64,000 nt of DNA, taken from positions 38,790 through 102,789 of the forward strand of contig NZ_JAPNLJ010000022.1 of NCBI RefSeq assembly GCF_026627445.1, read 5' to 3'. Position 1 is the first letter of the stretch, and each line of letters opens with the position of its first letter. Positions 24,187-33,467 of the stretch are shown here, in pieces. The DNA is from Streptomyces sp. H27-H1. Its GTDB lineage: Bacteria > Actinomycetota > Actinomycetes > Streptomycetales > Streptomycetaceae. The notes beneath the pieces are model-generated. The model was not told the DNA's origin, did not search any database, and worked only from the letters and a program-made list of their open reading frames with translations. The translations under genes and the position numbers were made by a program.

Positions 24187-24725
24187 GGGAACCTCCCGGG
24201 TGGTGCCTGCCGACGTCACGTGCGTCGCTGCTTCCGCTAGTCGAGTGTGGCCTGCCCGGGTGCAGCCTGCCACTACCTTGCCGAGTTAAACCGGCGTGTC
24301 GGGCATGCGCCCTTGATCGCTGTTATGGCACGGTTACCTGTTGGGCACGCACAGTGACCGAATGATTACTGTGCGCAGCAGGATCCCGTGCAATATCGCG
24401 GCATCGCCGGTATCGAGTGCCGATTTTCCACCAGCCGGCCCCCTCTCCCGGGTCCGGACATCCGTAAGGAAGGACGGCCCCAGGGCTCGCCACAGTACTC
24501 CATTCGGGCCACCTGGGTGGACCGGCGCGCCGCCGAACTTGTCTCGGACGGCGGGAGTTGGGCTGCCCTGAAACGGGATCACGCCCGGCCGGGCCTGCGC
24601 TCATCTCCAATTCGGGGTGTCCTGCTTCACAGAATCTCCGGAAATGGAACTATCCGTTTCGCTCATCGGTCAGTAAGTGCAAGGAAGTGGTGAAGCGCGA
24701 GAGGCAGGACACGCAGGGGATGACG
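24187..24725. other. Divergent promoter region, no gene seen
   Basis: About 540 bp between sepH and the next rightward gene. The GC content falls at 24,300-24,420 and 24,640-24,690, where promoters are likely. Frames here are short and lack ribosome sites. Confidence 0.5.
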
Positions 24726-25571
24726 ATGGGTCACAAGACGCTGCCGGACATCGAACCGGAACGGGACGGGCAGAAGAAGAAACTGGACCTGAGTGCGGCT
24801 CAGGTCGCGGGTTCCTCTCTGGCCACGGTCGCGGCGGCCCTGCTCGCCTCGCAGATGGGCGTCTACGGGACCATCCTCGGCGCCGGCGTCGTGAGCGTGG
24901 TGGCCACCGCGGGAGGCCCCGTCATCCAGCACTTCTTCCGGCGCACCGGCGACCAGCTGCGCGAGACGGCCCGGCCGAAGGCCCGTCAGGTCCCGGCGGC
25001 GGAGCCCCGCGAGAATCGCGCACCCGACGGGACGATGACGCTGCGCGCCGTCCCCGCCGGCGGGCCGCCCGACGAGGAGTTCGGCGAGGGCACGCTGCAC
25101 GGCACCCGGATGCGGGGCTGGAAGCGGACGGCGGTGGCCTCCGGTGCGGCCTTCTTCATAGCGCTCGGCGGCCTGGGGACCTACGAGGCGGTGGCCGGTA
25201 CCTCGGTCAGCGCAGGCGGCGGCACGATCCTCACCGGCGGTGTGGGCAAGTCCCGCGACCACAAGCCGGACCCGCCCGAGGACGAGAAGACGGACCCGGG
25301 CGCCGGGACGGGGGAGAAGGGCGGGAAGAGCCCGGACACCGGGAACTCCCCGAGCCCCTCGCACCCGACGGGTGGCCGGAGCCCGGAGCCCGACCCGGAC
25401 ACCTCGCCGTCCCCCGACCCGGCGCCGACTCCGACCCCGGACCCGCCGAAGCCCGACCCGACGCCGACTCCGAAGCCCACCCTGACCCCCGCGCCGAGCA
25501 CCGGCAAGGCGACCCCGGGTGGCGGTACGGGAACGGGCACCGGTACCGGCCAGGATCCGCAGACCCCTTGA
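24726..25571 (+). CDS. Membrane protein with Pro/Thr-rich extracellular tail
   Basis: A 281-aa protein. After a charged N-terminus comes a hydrophobic helix pair (SSLATVAAALLASQMGVYGT, ILGAGVVSVVATAGGPVIQH), a basic cytoplasmic part (~55-125), one more helix (VASGAAFFIALGGLGTYEAV) and then ~110 residues of low-complexity DPTPTP-type tail. The tail is probably outside the cell or in the wall. The family is conserved in streptomycetes but has no known role. ATG 24726 was chosen for AGGGGA 5 nt upstream; GTG 24690 and ATG 24720 have worse spacing. It is convergent with the oxidase gene. Confidence 0.75.
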   Translation: MGHKTLPDIEPERDGQKKKLDLSAAQVAGSSLATVAAALLASQMGVYGTILGAGVVSVVATAGGPVIQHFFRRTGDQLRETARPKARQVPAAEPRENRAPDGTMTLRAVPAGGPPDEEFGEGTLHGTRMRGWKRTAVASGAAFFIALGGLGTYEAVAGTSVSAGGGTILTGGVGKSRDHKPDPPEDEKTDPGAGTGEKGGKSPDTGNSPSPSHPTGGRSPEPDPDTSPSPDPAPTPTPDPPKPDPTPTPKPTLTPAPSTGKATPGGGTGTGTGTGQDPQTP

Positions 25572-25590
25572 GGCGGCCCGGGGGCCGGAC

Positions 25591-26925
25591 TCAGTCCCCC
25601 AGTACCCGCCGCAGGTAGTCGTTGCCGAACACCCGGTCCGGGTCCAGCCGGTCCCGGAGCGCCGTGAACTCCCCGAAGCGCGGGTACACCCGGGAGAAGT
25701 ACTCCGCGTCCCGCGTGTGCACCTTGCCCCAGTGCGGCCGCCCGCCGTACTCGGTGAAGATCCGCTCGGCGGCCGTGAAGTAGGCCTGGTACGGGGTGCC
25801 CTTGTACATGTGCACCGCGATGTACGCGCTCTCGCGGCCCGAGGCCGTCGACAGGGTGATGTCGTCCGCCGGAGCCGTCCGCACCTCCACCGGGAAGCTG
25901 ATCCGCAGGTCGGAGCGGTCCACCACGGCCTTCAGCTCCCGTAGCGCCTCGACGACGCGCTCGCGCGGAAGGGCGTACTCCATCTCCACGAACCGCACCC
26001 GGCGCGGACTCGTGAACACCTTGTACGGGATGTCGGTGTAGGTGCGCGCCGACAGGGCGCGGCTCGCGACCCGGGCGATGGAGGGGATGGCCGCCGGGAC
26101 GGCGCGGCCGAAGGAGTTGACGGCCTGGAAGATGCCGTTGGACAGCAGCTCGTCCTCGACCCAGGCGGAGACCGCTCCGGGCGGGGCGGCCGGGCCCTGG
26201 CTGCGGTTGTTGCGCTTGGTGTTGCAGTTGCCGGTGTGCGGGAACCAGTAGAACTCGAAGTGCTCGTTCTCCGCGTGGTGCTGGTCGAACTCGGCCGTCA
26301 CCCGGTCGAAGCCCATCGGCTCCTCACGGGCGGTCAGGAAGAAGAGCGGCTCCACCGCGAAGGTGAGCGAGGTGACGACGCCGAGTGCCCCGATGCCGAG
26401 CCGGGCCGCCGCGAAGACCTCGGGGTTCTCCTTCTCAGAACACGCCAGCAGCCTCCCGTCGGCCGTGACCAGCTCCAGGCCGCGTATCTGGGTGGCGAGG
26501 GAGGCCGAGTCGCGGCCGGTCCCGTGGGTGCCGGTGCTGGTGGCCCCGGAGACCGTCTGCTCCATGATGTCGCCCATGTTGGTGAGCGACAGGCCCTCCT
26601 TGGCGAGGGCCAGATTGAGGTCTTTCAGGACCGTGCCCGCCGCCACGGTGACGGTGCCGGCGGTCCGGTCGATCGCCTGGATCCCGGCCAGTGCCTGCGG
26701 GCGGATCAGCACCCCGTCGGTCGCGGCGGCCGCGGTGAAGGAGTGGCCGGTGCCGACCGCCTTCACCTTCAGCCCGTCCCCGGCGGCCCGGCGGACCGCC
26801 TCCTGGAGCTCCCCGACCGATGCCGGGGTGACCACGCGCGCGGGCGTGGCGCTGACGTTGCCCGCCCAGTTATGCCACGCGGCGGTCCGTGTCCCGCTGC
26901 TGCCTGCTGTCCCCGTCGTCGCCAT
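25591..26925 (-). CDS. FAD-linked D-arabinono-1,4-lactone oxidase-like enzyme
   Basis: A 444-aa VAO-family oxidase. The FAD domain (residues ~15-190) has RVVTPASVGELQEAVRRA and VGTGHSF, where His is the usual covalent FAD anchor, then SGATSTGTHGTG and GALGVVTSLTFAVEP. The C-terminal ALO domain ends HWGKVH...YFSRVYPRFGEF and DPDRVFGNDYLR. Family members oxidise sugar lactones or alditols. GGGGAGGAG precedes ATG 26925. Its first 56 bp overlap the end of the upstream MFS gene, so the two are likely co-transcribed. Confidence 0.92.
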   Translation of the reverse strand: MATTGTAGSSGTRTAAWHNWAGNVSATPARVVTPASVGELQEAVRRAAGDGLKVKAVGTGHSFTAAAATDGVLIRPQALAGIQAIDRTAGTVTVAAGTVLKDLNLALAKEGLSLTNMGDIMEQTVSGATSTGTHGTGRDSASLATQIRGLELVTADGRLLACSEKENPEVFAAARLGIGALGVVTSLTFAVEPLFFLTAREEPMGFDRVTAEFDQHHAENEHFEFYWFPHTGNCNTKRNNRSQGPAAPPGAVSAWVEDELLSNGIFQAVNSFGRAVPAAIPSIARVASRALSARTYTDIPYKVFTSPRRVRFVEMEYALPRERVVEALRELKAVVDRSDLRISFPVEVRTAPADDITLSTASGRESAYIAVHMYKGTPYQAYFTAAERIFTEYGGRPHWGKVHTRDAEYFSRVYPRFGEFTALRDRLDPDRVFGNDYLRRVLGD

Positions 26926-28156
26926 CGTTGGAAGGCTCCTCCCCTTGCGCCGACCTCGTCAGCCGGCGGTAACCCGCGAACGCAACCGCTGCCGCGGCGG
27001 TCCCCGCCGAGATGGAGACGACGTACCCGGTCTTCGCGCCGGCGGCGTCGATGACCCAGCCGGCCGCGGAGGAGCCGAGCGCTACCCCGACCGCGAGGCC
27101 GGTGCTGATCCAGGTCATGCCCTCGGTCAGCTTCGCGCGTGGTACGTGCGCCTCGATCAGGGCCATCGTGGTGATCATCGTGGGAGCGATGGCGAGACCC
27201 GAGACGAAGAGCGCCACGGCCAGAAACGGAAGGTTCCCGGCCAGTAGGAGGGGGATCATACTCACGGCCATCGCACAAATGCCCAGCACCCACCTGCGTT
27301 CCGCCTTGCCCTTGAGGTGCAGCAGGCCGAAGACGATGCCGGCGAGGCAGGAGCCGACCGCCCAGATCGCGAGGATGAAACTGGCGGCGGCCTTGTGTCC
27401 CCGCTCCTCGGCGAAGGCCAGCGTGACCACGTCGATGGAGCCGAAGACGGCCCCGGTGGCCACGAAGGTGGCCACCAGCACCTGCAGTCCGGGGGAGCGG
27501 AGCGCCGAGGTCCGGTCCGCGTCCACGCCGCGGGGGTGCGGGGCCGGTTCGGTGGCGCGCTGCGCGGTCAGCCACCAGACGCCCACCAGCAGGCAGGCCG
27601 CGGCGACCAGCGGGCCCGCCTCCGGGAACCAGGTGGTGGAGAGTCCGATGGCGACGATGGGTCCGAAGATGAAGCAGACCTCGTCGAGGACGGACTCCAG
27701 GGAGTACGCCGTGTGCAGTTCGCGCGGCGAGTCCCGGTAGATGGCCGTCCACCGGGCGCGGATCATCGAGCCCACGCTGGGTACGCAGCCGGCGAGCGCG
27801 GCGAAGACGAACAGGGACCAGTCGGGCGCGTTGTTGGCCGCGCACAGCAGCAGGCCGGAGATGGCCAGGAGCGCGAGCAGGGTCGCCGGGCGCAGGACGC
27901 GGCGCTGGCCGTACTGGTCGACCAGGCGGGAGACCTGCGGGCCGATCGTGGCGGCGGAGAGCGCGAGGGTGGCGGTGAGGGCGCCGGCCAGCGAGTAGCG
28001 GCCGGTGAGCTCGGAGATCATCGTCAGGATGCCGATGCCGACCATGGAGAGCGGTAGCCGGCCTATGAGGCCGGCCGCGCTGAATCCCCGGCTCCCGGGG
28101 GCGGCGAAGATCGCGCGGTAGGGACTGGGCAAGGTGCCCTCCGTAAGGGACGTCAT
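26870..28156 (-). CDS. MFS transporter
   Basis: A 428-aa 12-helix MFS permease: GLIGRLPLSMVGIGILTMI for helix 1, SRLVDQYGQRRVL for the loop 2-3 signature, LLAISGLLLCAANNAPDW, GSMIRARWTAIYRDSPRELHTAYSLESVLDEVCFI in short segments, and AIAPTMITTMALIEAHVPRAKLTEGMTW. It lies in the drug/sugar exporter branch. No substrate can be named. ATG 28156 was chosen; the longer frame to 28219 has no ribosome site. The 3' end overlaps the lactone oxidase start by 56 bp. Confidence 0.9.
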   Translation of the reverse strand: MTSLTEGTLPSPYRAIFAAPGSRGFSAAGLIGRLPLSMVGIGILTMISELTGRYSLAGALTATLALSAATIGPQVSRLVDQYGQRRVLRPATLLALLAISGLLLCAANNAPDWSLFVFAALAGCVPSVGSMIRARWTAIYRDSPRELHTAYSLESVLDEVCFIFGPIVAIGLSTTWFPEAGPLVAAACLLVGVWWLTAQRATEPAPHPRGVDADRTSALRSPGLQVLVATFVATGAVFGSIDVVTLAFAEERGHKAAASFILAIWAVGSCLAGIVFGLLHLKGKAERRWVLGICAMAVSMIPLLLAGNLPFLAVALFVSGLAIAPTMITTMALIEAHVPRAKLTEGMTWISTGLAVGVALGSSAAGWVIDAAGAKTGYVVSISAGTAAAAVAFAGYRRLTRSAQGEEPSNDGDDGDSRQQRDTDRRVA

Positions 28157-28302
28157 TGGCCCATACAGGTTACGGCCGGGCGCGGGGAGTCCGCATGAGG
28201 AAGGCGCGAGGGAAACCAAGGGCGCCCTTACCCGTCGGTGGGGCGGTCTCGGACGCCGGGCCTGTTTCCCGCCGGGCGGCGTCGGGTGGCAGGATTCGAG
28301 GC

Positions 28303-29478
28303 ATGTCCGACCAGCTCCGCGCCCCCGCCACCGGCCCGGCCGAAGGCCCCGCCGCCCCCTACGACGCCCTCCTGCTGCTGTCCTTCGGCGGCCCCGAGGG
28401 GCCCGACGACGTCGTGCCGTTCCTGGAGAACGTCACGCGTGGGCGCGGTATCCCGCGCGAGCGGCTCAGAGAGGTCGGGCAGCACTACTTCGGCTTCGGC
28501 GGCGTCAGCCCGATCAACGGCCAGAACCGCGAGCTGCTGGACGCGCTGCGCAAGGACTTCGCCGGACACGGGCTGGACCTGCCGGTCTACTGGGGCAACC
28601 GCAACTGGGCCCCCTACCTGAACGACGTGATGCGCGAGATGGCCGCCGACGGGCGCCGCCGCATCGCGGTGCTCGCGACCAGCGCGTACGCCTCGTACTC
28701 GGGCTGCCGGCAGTACCGCGAGAACCTCGCCGACGCGCTCGCCCTGCTCGTCGAGGAGGGCGTGGCCGAGGCGGAGCTGCCGAAGGTCGACAAGCTGCGG
28801 CACTACTTCAACCACCCCGGCTTCGTGCAGCCCATGATCGACGGCGTGCTGGCCTCGCTGGCCTCGCTGCCCGAGGAGAAGCGGGCCGGGGCGCACCTGG
28901 CCTTCACCACGCACTCCATCCCGACCGCGGCCGCCGACGCCTCCGGACCGGTCGGGGACCACACCGCGGACGGCGAGGGCGGGGCCTACGTCGAGCAGCA
29001 CCTGGACGTCGCGAAGCTGATCGCCGACGCGGTCCGCGCCGAGACCGGCACCGAGCTGCCCTGGGAGCTGGTCTACCAGTCGCGCAGCGGCGCCCCGCAC
29101 ATTCCGTGGCTGGAGCCGGACATCTGCGACCACCTCGAGGCCCTGCACGCGGCGGGCGCGCCGGCGGTGGTCATGGTGCCGATCGGCTTCGTCTCGGACC
29201 ACATGGAGGTGCTGTACGACCTCGACACGGAGGCGACGGCGAAGGCCGCCGAGCTGGGTCTGCCCGTCGCGCGCTCGGCCACGGTCGGCGCCGACCCCCG
29301 GTTCGCGGCGGCGGTACGGGACCTCGTGCTGGAGCGGGCCGCCGCGGAACGCGGGGAGGCGGTGGAGCGCTGCGCGCTCGGGCTGCTCGGAGCCGGTCAC
29401 GACCTCTGCGCGGTGGGCTGCTGCCCGGCGCGGGGGCCCCGGCCGGCCGCGGCGGGCGTGGACAGTCCGTACGCGTAG
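28303..29478 (+). CDS. cpfC: Coproporphyrin ferrochelatase
   Basis: A 391-aa ferrochelatase. Motifs: LLLLSFGGPEGPDDVVPFLENV at the N-terminus, FGGVSPINGQNRELL, FTTHSIP with the metal-binding His, and PIGFVSDHMEVLYDLD with the acidic partner. Near the end CALGLLGAGHDLC and GCCPA supply the cysteines of the [2Fe-2S] cluster known in actinobacterial enzymes. In actinobacteria this enzyme inserts iron into coproporphyrin III in the coproporphyrin-dependent haem pathway. ATG 28303 follows GGCAGGATTCGAGGC. suhB follows after 71 bp. Confidence 0.95.
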   Translation: MSDQLRAPATGPAEGPAAPYDALLLLSFGGPEGPDDVVPFLENVTRGRGIPRERLREVGQHYFGFGGVSPINGQNRELLDALRKDFAGHGLDLPVYWGNRNWAPYLNDVMREMAADGRRRIAVLATSAYASYSGCRQYRENLADALALLVEEGVAEAELPKVDKLRHYFNHPGFVQPMIDGVLASLASLPEEKRAGAHLAFTTHSIPTAAADASGPVGDHTADGEGGAYVEQHLDVAKLIADAVRAETGTELPWELVYQSRSGAPHIPWLEPDICDHLEALHAAGAPAVVMVPIGFVSDHMEVLYDLDTEATAKAAELGLPVARSATVGADPRFAAAVRDLVLERAAAERGEAVERCALGLLGAGHDLCAVGCCPARGPRPAAAGVDSPYA

Positions 29479-29549
29479 AAGGTCCGAAGGGGAGCAGACG
29501 GTCCGTAGGTGCGGGCGGTCCGTACGAGCAGGAAGAACTGGAGCCGGGC

Positions 29550-30353
29550 GTGATCTCCGAAGAGCTGAAGACCGAACTGCTGGACGTGGCCCTGGAGGCG
29601 GCCGGCCGGGCGGGCGCACTGCTGAGGGACGGGCGGCCCGCCGATCTGGCGGTCGCGTCGACCAAGACGAGTCCGATCGACGTGGTGACCGAGATGGACA
29701 TCGCGGCGGAGAAGCTGATCACCGGCATCCTCGGGGAGCGGCGGCCCGGGGACGGACTGCTGGGCGAGGAGGGCTCCGACACGGCCGGCACCAGCGGCGT
29801 GCGGTGGGTCATCGACCCGCTGGACGGCACCGTGAACTATCTCTACGGGCTGCCGACCTGGGGCGTGTCCATCGCGGCCGAGTACCGCGGCGAGACGGTG
29901 GCCGGCGTCGTGGCGGCGCCGATGCGCGGGGAGACCTACCACGCGGTGCTGGGGCGCGGGGCCTGGCTGGGCGAAGCCCGCCTGGCCTGCAGGCCAGGCG
30001 CTCCGCTGGACCAGGCGCTGATCGGCACCGGTTTCGCGTACGTCCAGACCCGGCGGGCGCACCAGGCCGACGTGGTGCAGCGGATCATCCCGCTGGTCCG
30101 GGACATCCGGCGCGGCGGTTCGGCGGCGATCGACCTGTGCGACGTGGCCGCCGGGCGGCTGGACGGCTACTGGGAGCGCGGGCTGAACCCCTGGGACCTG
30201 GCGGCGGGCGAGCTGATCGCGCGGGAGGCGGGCGCGGTGACGGGCGGCCGGGCCGGAGAGCCCGCCTCGGGCGAACTCGCGCTGGCCGCCACCCCCGCGG
30301 TGTTCGCCTCGCTGCGGCCGCTGCTGGACGAGGCCGGGGCCTGGCACGACTGA
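29550..30353 (+). CDS. suhB: Inositol monophosphatase family protein
   Basis: A 267-aa phosphatase. Metal-site motifs are clear: TKTSPIDVVTEMDIAAEK, GEEGS, WVIDPLDGTVNYLYGLPTWGVSIA (split by the family fold), and GGSAAIDLCDVAAGRLDGYWE with GLNPWDLAAG. It hydrolyses inositol or related sugar phosphates in a Mg2+-dependent way. GTG 29550 is the first start matching the family N-terminus. It opens the conserved block that runs to the RNA methyltransferase (M. tuberculosis Rv2701c position). Confidence 0.9.
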   Translation: MISEELKTELLDVALEAAGRAGALLRDGRPADLAVASTKTSPIDVVTEMDIAAEKLITGILGERRPGDGLLGEEGSDTAGTSGVRWVIDPLDGTVNYLYGLPTWGVSIAAEYRGETVAGVVAAPMRGETYHAVLGRGAWLGEARLACRPGAPLDQALIGTGFAYVQTRRAHQADVVQRIIPLVRDIRRGGSAAIDLCDVAAGRLDGYWERGLNPWDLAAGELIAREAGAVTGGRAGEPASGELALAATPAVFASLRPLLDEAGAWHD

Positions 30354-30360
30354 GCGGACC

Positions 30361-30380
30361 GTCCGGGGCGCGCCCCGGAC
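30361..30380. terminator. Perfect palindrome after suhB
   Basis: GTCCGGGGCG and its complement abut without a loop, 8 bp after the stop. A second, weaker GC hairpin follows (about 30,389-30,418). They separate suhB from the convergent small gene. Confidence 0.5.
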
Positions 30381-30450
30381 ATGAGGGAACCCCGGCGGCC
30401 GGGTGGCGGCCTCCGGGGTCCGGGGGTGTCGTGGCTTACGGCGGCTGGAG

Positions 30451-30624
30451 TCAGCAGGCGGAAACGGTGACGGGAACGCCGTGATCGGCGGCGATGCGCT
30501 GGAGGTCTTCCAGCTCCGCCTGTTCCACTTCCACGAGGAAGTCGTCGCCCGTCTCGCGAGCCTGCCTGAGGTCCGACTGGGTGCTCCTGATGCGCTGCAG
30601 GAGACCCGCGGTGAATGCGTCCAT
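30451..30624 (-). CDS. Conserved small protein, 57 aa
   Basis: A short ORF: it starts MDAFTAGLLQRIRSTQSDL, continues with helical RQARETGDDFLVEVEQAEL and ends VPVTVSAC. GAGGGGG lies about 11 nt before ATG 30624. Codon third positions are strongly G/C. The protein is an acidic helical hairpin without known domain. It is divergent from the response-regulator gene, which places it close to that system's promoter. Confidence 0.7.
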   Translation of the reverse strand: MDAFTAGLLQRIRSTQSDLRQARETGDDFLVEVEQAELEDLQRIAADHGVPVTVSAC

Positions 30625-30870
30625 GGTGGGTTCGCCCCCTCTTCGTGGGTCGGCGGCGGCACGTGGCGGTGCGCCGTCAGGGAGTGTTCGGGGTGTGAAG
30701 TCGTCCTCCCCGCCGCTCGGGACGCAGAAACCTCCTGAGGCGAGGTAATCCTCACTTCCACCCCTCGGGTAACCGCCGTGCGGCGTCTTACAGCCGGTTT
30801 ACCGGCGAAAGGGGCAGGATGGAGGCCACATGACACCCCTGCCCTGACGGGCTCTGAGGAAGGAAACGAC

Positions 30871-31524
30871 GTGCGCGTACTCGTCGTCGAGGACGAGCAG
30901 CTGCTCGCCGATGCGGTGGCCACCGGACTGCGCCGGGAGGCCATGGCCGTGGACGTCGTGTACGACGGCGCCGCGGCCCTGGAGCGCGTCGGAGTGAACG
31001 ACTACGACGTGGTCGTGCTCGACCGGGACCTCCCGCTCGTGCACGGCGACGACGTGTGCCGGAAGATCGTCGAGCTCGGCATGCCCACCCGCGTGCTCAT
31101 GCTGACGGCCTCCGGCGACGTGAGCGACCGGGTCGAAGGCCTGGAGATCGGGGCGGACGACTACCTGCCCAAGCCCTTCGCCTTCACCGAGCTGACCGCC
31201 CGGGTACGGGCCCTGGGGCGCCGCACCACGGTCGCGCTGCCCCCCGTGCTGGAGCGCGCGGGGATCAAGCTCGACCCGAACCGGCGCGAGGTGTTCCGCG
31301 AGGGCAAGGAAGTGCAGCTGGCGCCGAAGGAGTTCGCGGTGCTGGAGGTCCTGATGCGCAGCGAGGGCACGGTCGTGTCCGCCGAGCAGCTCTTGGAGAA
31401 GGCGTGGGACGAGAACACGGACCCCTTCACCAACGTGGTGCGCGTGACGGTGATGACGCTGCGCCGAAAGCTGGGGGAGCCGCCGGTCATCGTGACCGTC
31501 CCCGGTTCCGGCTACCGGATCTGA
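30871..31524 (+). CDS. OmpR/PhoB-family response regulator
   Basis: A 217-aa regulator. The receiver domain (1-~115) has VVEDEQLLADAV, phospho-acceptor Asp in VVLDRDLPL, and KPF. The winged helix (~125-215) has LAPKEFAVLEVLMRSEG, SAEQLLEKAWD, and VVRVTVMTLRRKLG. It resembles CseB/CutR-type regulators. GTG 30871 has GGAAGGA just upstream. The partner kinase starts 5 bp after its stop. Confidence 0.93.
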   Translation: MRVLVVEDEQLLADAVATGLRREAMAVDVVYDGAAALERVGVNDYDVVVLDRDLPLVHGDDVCRKIVELGMPTRVLMLTASGDVSDRVEGLEIGADDYLPKPFAFTELTARVRALGRRTTVALPPVLERAGIKLDPNRREVFREGKEVQLAPKEFAVLEVLMRSEGTVVSAEQLLEKAWDENTDPFTNVVRVTVMTLRRKLGEPPVIVTVPGSGYRI

Positions 31525-31529
31525 CGCGG

Positions 31530-32774
31530 GTGGCAGCGACCCCGGCGCCACCGGCGGCGCCACCGAAACCGACCTGGGACCCCGGCCAGCCCGAGGGTCC
31601 TTTCCCTTGGCTGCGGCCGACGATCCGGATACGCCTGACGCTGCTGTACGGCGGGATGTTCCTGATCGCAGGCATCCTGCTGCTGTCGATCATCTACCTG
31701 CTGTCGGCCCAGGCACTGCGGCAGGGCAACGCGCTGCCGTTCACGATCGTGGGCGGCGGACCGATCCAGGTCACGAGCAGCTGCCCCGGCGTGAGCGGTA
31801 CGGGCCAGATGCCCGACCAGTTCAACGCCGCGATCAACACCTGCATCCTCGAACAGCGCCGGCACGCGCTGGACGATCTGCTGAGCCGCTCGCTCATGGC
31901 GCTGATGGGGCTGAGCATCATCGCCTTCGCCTTCGGCTACGCGATGGCCGGACGGGTGCTCTCGCCGCTCGGCAAGATCACCCGGACCGCCCGCCGGGTG
32001 GTCGGCTCCGACCTGACCCGGCGGATCGAGCTGGACGGGCCTGACGACGAGCTCAAGGAGCTCGCCGACACCTTCGACGAGATGCTCGACCGGCTGGAGC
32101 GGGCCTTCACGGCCCAGCAGCGGTTCGTGGCCAACGCCTCGCACGAGCTGAGGACCCCGCTGGCCATCAACCGGACGCTGCTGGAGGTGCACCTCTCCGA
32201 CCCCGGTGCGCCGGTGGAGCTGCAGCAGCTCGGCAAGACGCTGCTCGCCACCAACGAGCGCAGCGAGCAGCTGGTCGAGGGCCTGCTGCTGCTGGCCCGC
32301 AGCGACAACCAGATCATCGAGCGCAAGCCCGTGGACCTGGCGGAGGTGGCCTCGCGCGCCCTCGACCAGGCGCGCGGGGAGGCGCAGGCCAAGGGCGTGG
32401 AGATCCGCGGCGAGCGCGCGCTGGCCGTGGTGCAGGGCAACGGTGTGCTGCTGGAGCGGATCGCGCTCAACCTGGTCCAGAACGCCGTCCGCTACAACGT
32501 GCCCGAGGGCGGCTGGGTGGAGGTCACCACCGAGGCCGTGCACGGGCAGGCGGTCCTGCTGGTATCGAACACGGGTCCCGTGGTTCCCGCGTACGAGGTG
32601 GACAACCTCTTCGAGCCCTTCAGACGGCTGCGTACGGAGCGCACGGGCAGCGACAAGGGTGTCGGCCTCGGCCTCTCCATCGCGCGCTCCGTGGCGCGCG
32701 CACACGGCGGGAGGATCCAGGCGGTCCCGCGCGAGGGCGGTGGCCTCGTGATGCGTGTCACTCTGCCCCTGTGA
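31530..32774 (+). CDS. Sensor histidine kinase, partner of the regulator
   Basis: A 414-aa kinase. Helix 1 (IRIRLTLLYGGMFLIAGILLL region), an extracellular loop of ~70 aa with two Cys (SSCPG, NTCIL), then helix 2 (SLMALMGLSIIAFAFGYAMAG). HAMP follows, then HisKA with phospho-His in SHELRTPLA, then the ATPase domain with NLVQNAVRYN, GxG-type DKGVGLGLSIARS. The two loop cysteines could be a redox or disulfide sensor. GTG 31530 is 5 bp from the regulator stop, so the two form an operon. Confidence 0.92.
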   Translation: MAATPAPPAAPPKPTWDPGQPEGPFPWLRPTIRIRLTLLYGGMFLIAGILLLSIIYLLSAQALRQGNALPFTIVGGGPIQVTSSCPGVSGTGQMPDQFNAAINTCILEQRRHALDDLLSRSLMALMGLSIIAFAFGYAMAGRVLSPLGKITRTARRVVGSDLTRRIELDGPDDELKELADTFDEMLDRLERAFTAQQRFVANASHELRTPLAINRTLLEVHLSDPGAPVELQQLGKTLLATNERSEQLVEGLLLLARSDNQIIERKPVDLAEVASRALDQARGEAQAKGVEIRGERALAVVQGNGVLLERIALNLVQNAVRYNVPEGGWVEVTTEAVHGQAVLLVSNTGPVVPAYEVDNLFEPFRRLRTERTGSDKGVGLGLSIARSVARAHGGRIQAVPREGGGLVMRVTLPL

Positions 32775-33158
32775 GCACGACCACCCCGTGTTCGCTGTTG
32801 GCTGAATGCTTGGGTCATGAAGGCAGTGACTTCTGTGCGATCGATCACAGTGCCGAGTGTCCGGTCATATGCGTTCAGTGACCTTGGGGCGGCCGGAAAG
32901 CCCGGGAAGTCCGGGTTTCCGGCCCCCCTAACGGCGGGAAATACATGGGGTGGCGTTTGTGCAAGACGGCCCCCGGACCGTGTACGGTCCCGGTCGTCAT
33001 CCCAGCTAATCGCCGCTTCCGATGTGCGGCTGGGTGTCGATTGAGTAACAGACCTTGATGTGAGGCAAAATCTCCGCCTCAGGTCGGGCACAAGTCCGGC
33101 CTCTCGCGCGTTACGTGCGCTGAGACACCCGCTAAATCCCAGAGGGGGAGAGCGAACT
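32775..33158 (+). promoter_or_regulatory. Long structured leader before the DUF4193 gene
   Basis: No gene is seen in 384 bp. From 33,001 there are consecutive potential hairpins: 33001-33034 (CCCAG..CTGGG with an inner CCGC/GCGG), 33062-33080 (GAGGC/GCCTC), 33081-33102 (AGGTCGG/CCGGCCT) and 33102-33125 (TCTC..GAGA). The last three abut. A ribosome site GAGGGGGAG then precedes ATG 33159. It does not match a riboswitch class that I know. Confidence 0.4.
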
Positions 33159-33455
33159 ATGGCAACGGACTACGACACTCCGCGCAAGACCGACGACGAC
33201 GTCGACAACGACAGCATCGAAGAGCTGAAGGCTCGTCGAAACGAGAAGTCGTCCTCGAACGTCGACCTGGACGAAATCGACAATGCGGAAGGCCTCGACC
33301 TGCCCGGCGCGGACCTCTCCAACGAGGAACTGGCCGTTCGGGTCCTGCCCAAGCAGGCCGACGAGTTCACCTGCACGAGCTGCTTCCTGGTGCACCACCG
33401 CAGCCAGCTGGCACGCGAGAAGAACGGTCAGCCGATCTGCCGCGAATGCGACTGA
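33159..33455 (+). CDS. DUF4193 family protein
   Basis: A 98-aa acidic protein starting MATDYDTPRKTDDD, with IEELKARR, VDLDEIDNAEGLDLPGADLS and a C-terminal zinc-ribbon-like FTCTSCFLVHHRSQL...PICRECD (two CxxC). This is DUF4193, universal in actinobacteria (M. tuberculosis Rv2699c), of unknown function but probably zinc-binding. Strong ribosome site GAGGGGGAG. Confidence 0.93.
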   Translation: MATDYDTPRKTDDDVDNDSIEELKARRNEKSSSNVDLDEIDNAEGLDLPGADLSNEELAVRVLPKQADEFTCTSCFLVHHRSQLAREKNGQPICRECD

Positions 33456-33467
33456 GAGGCATCGGCC

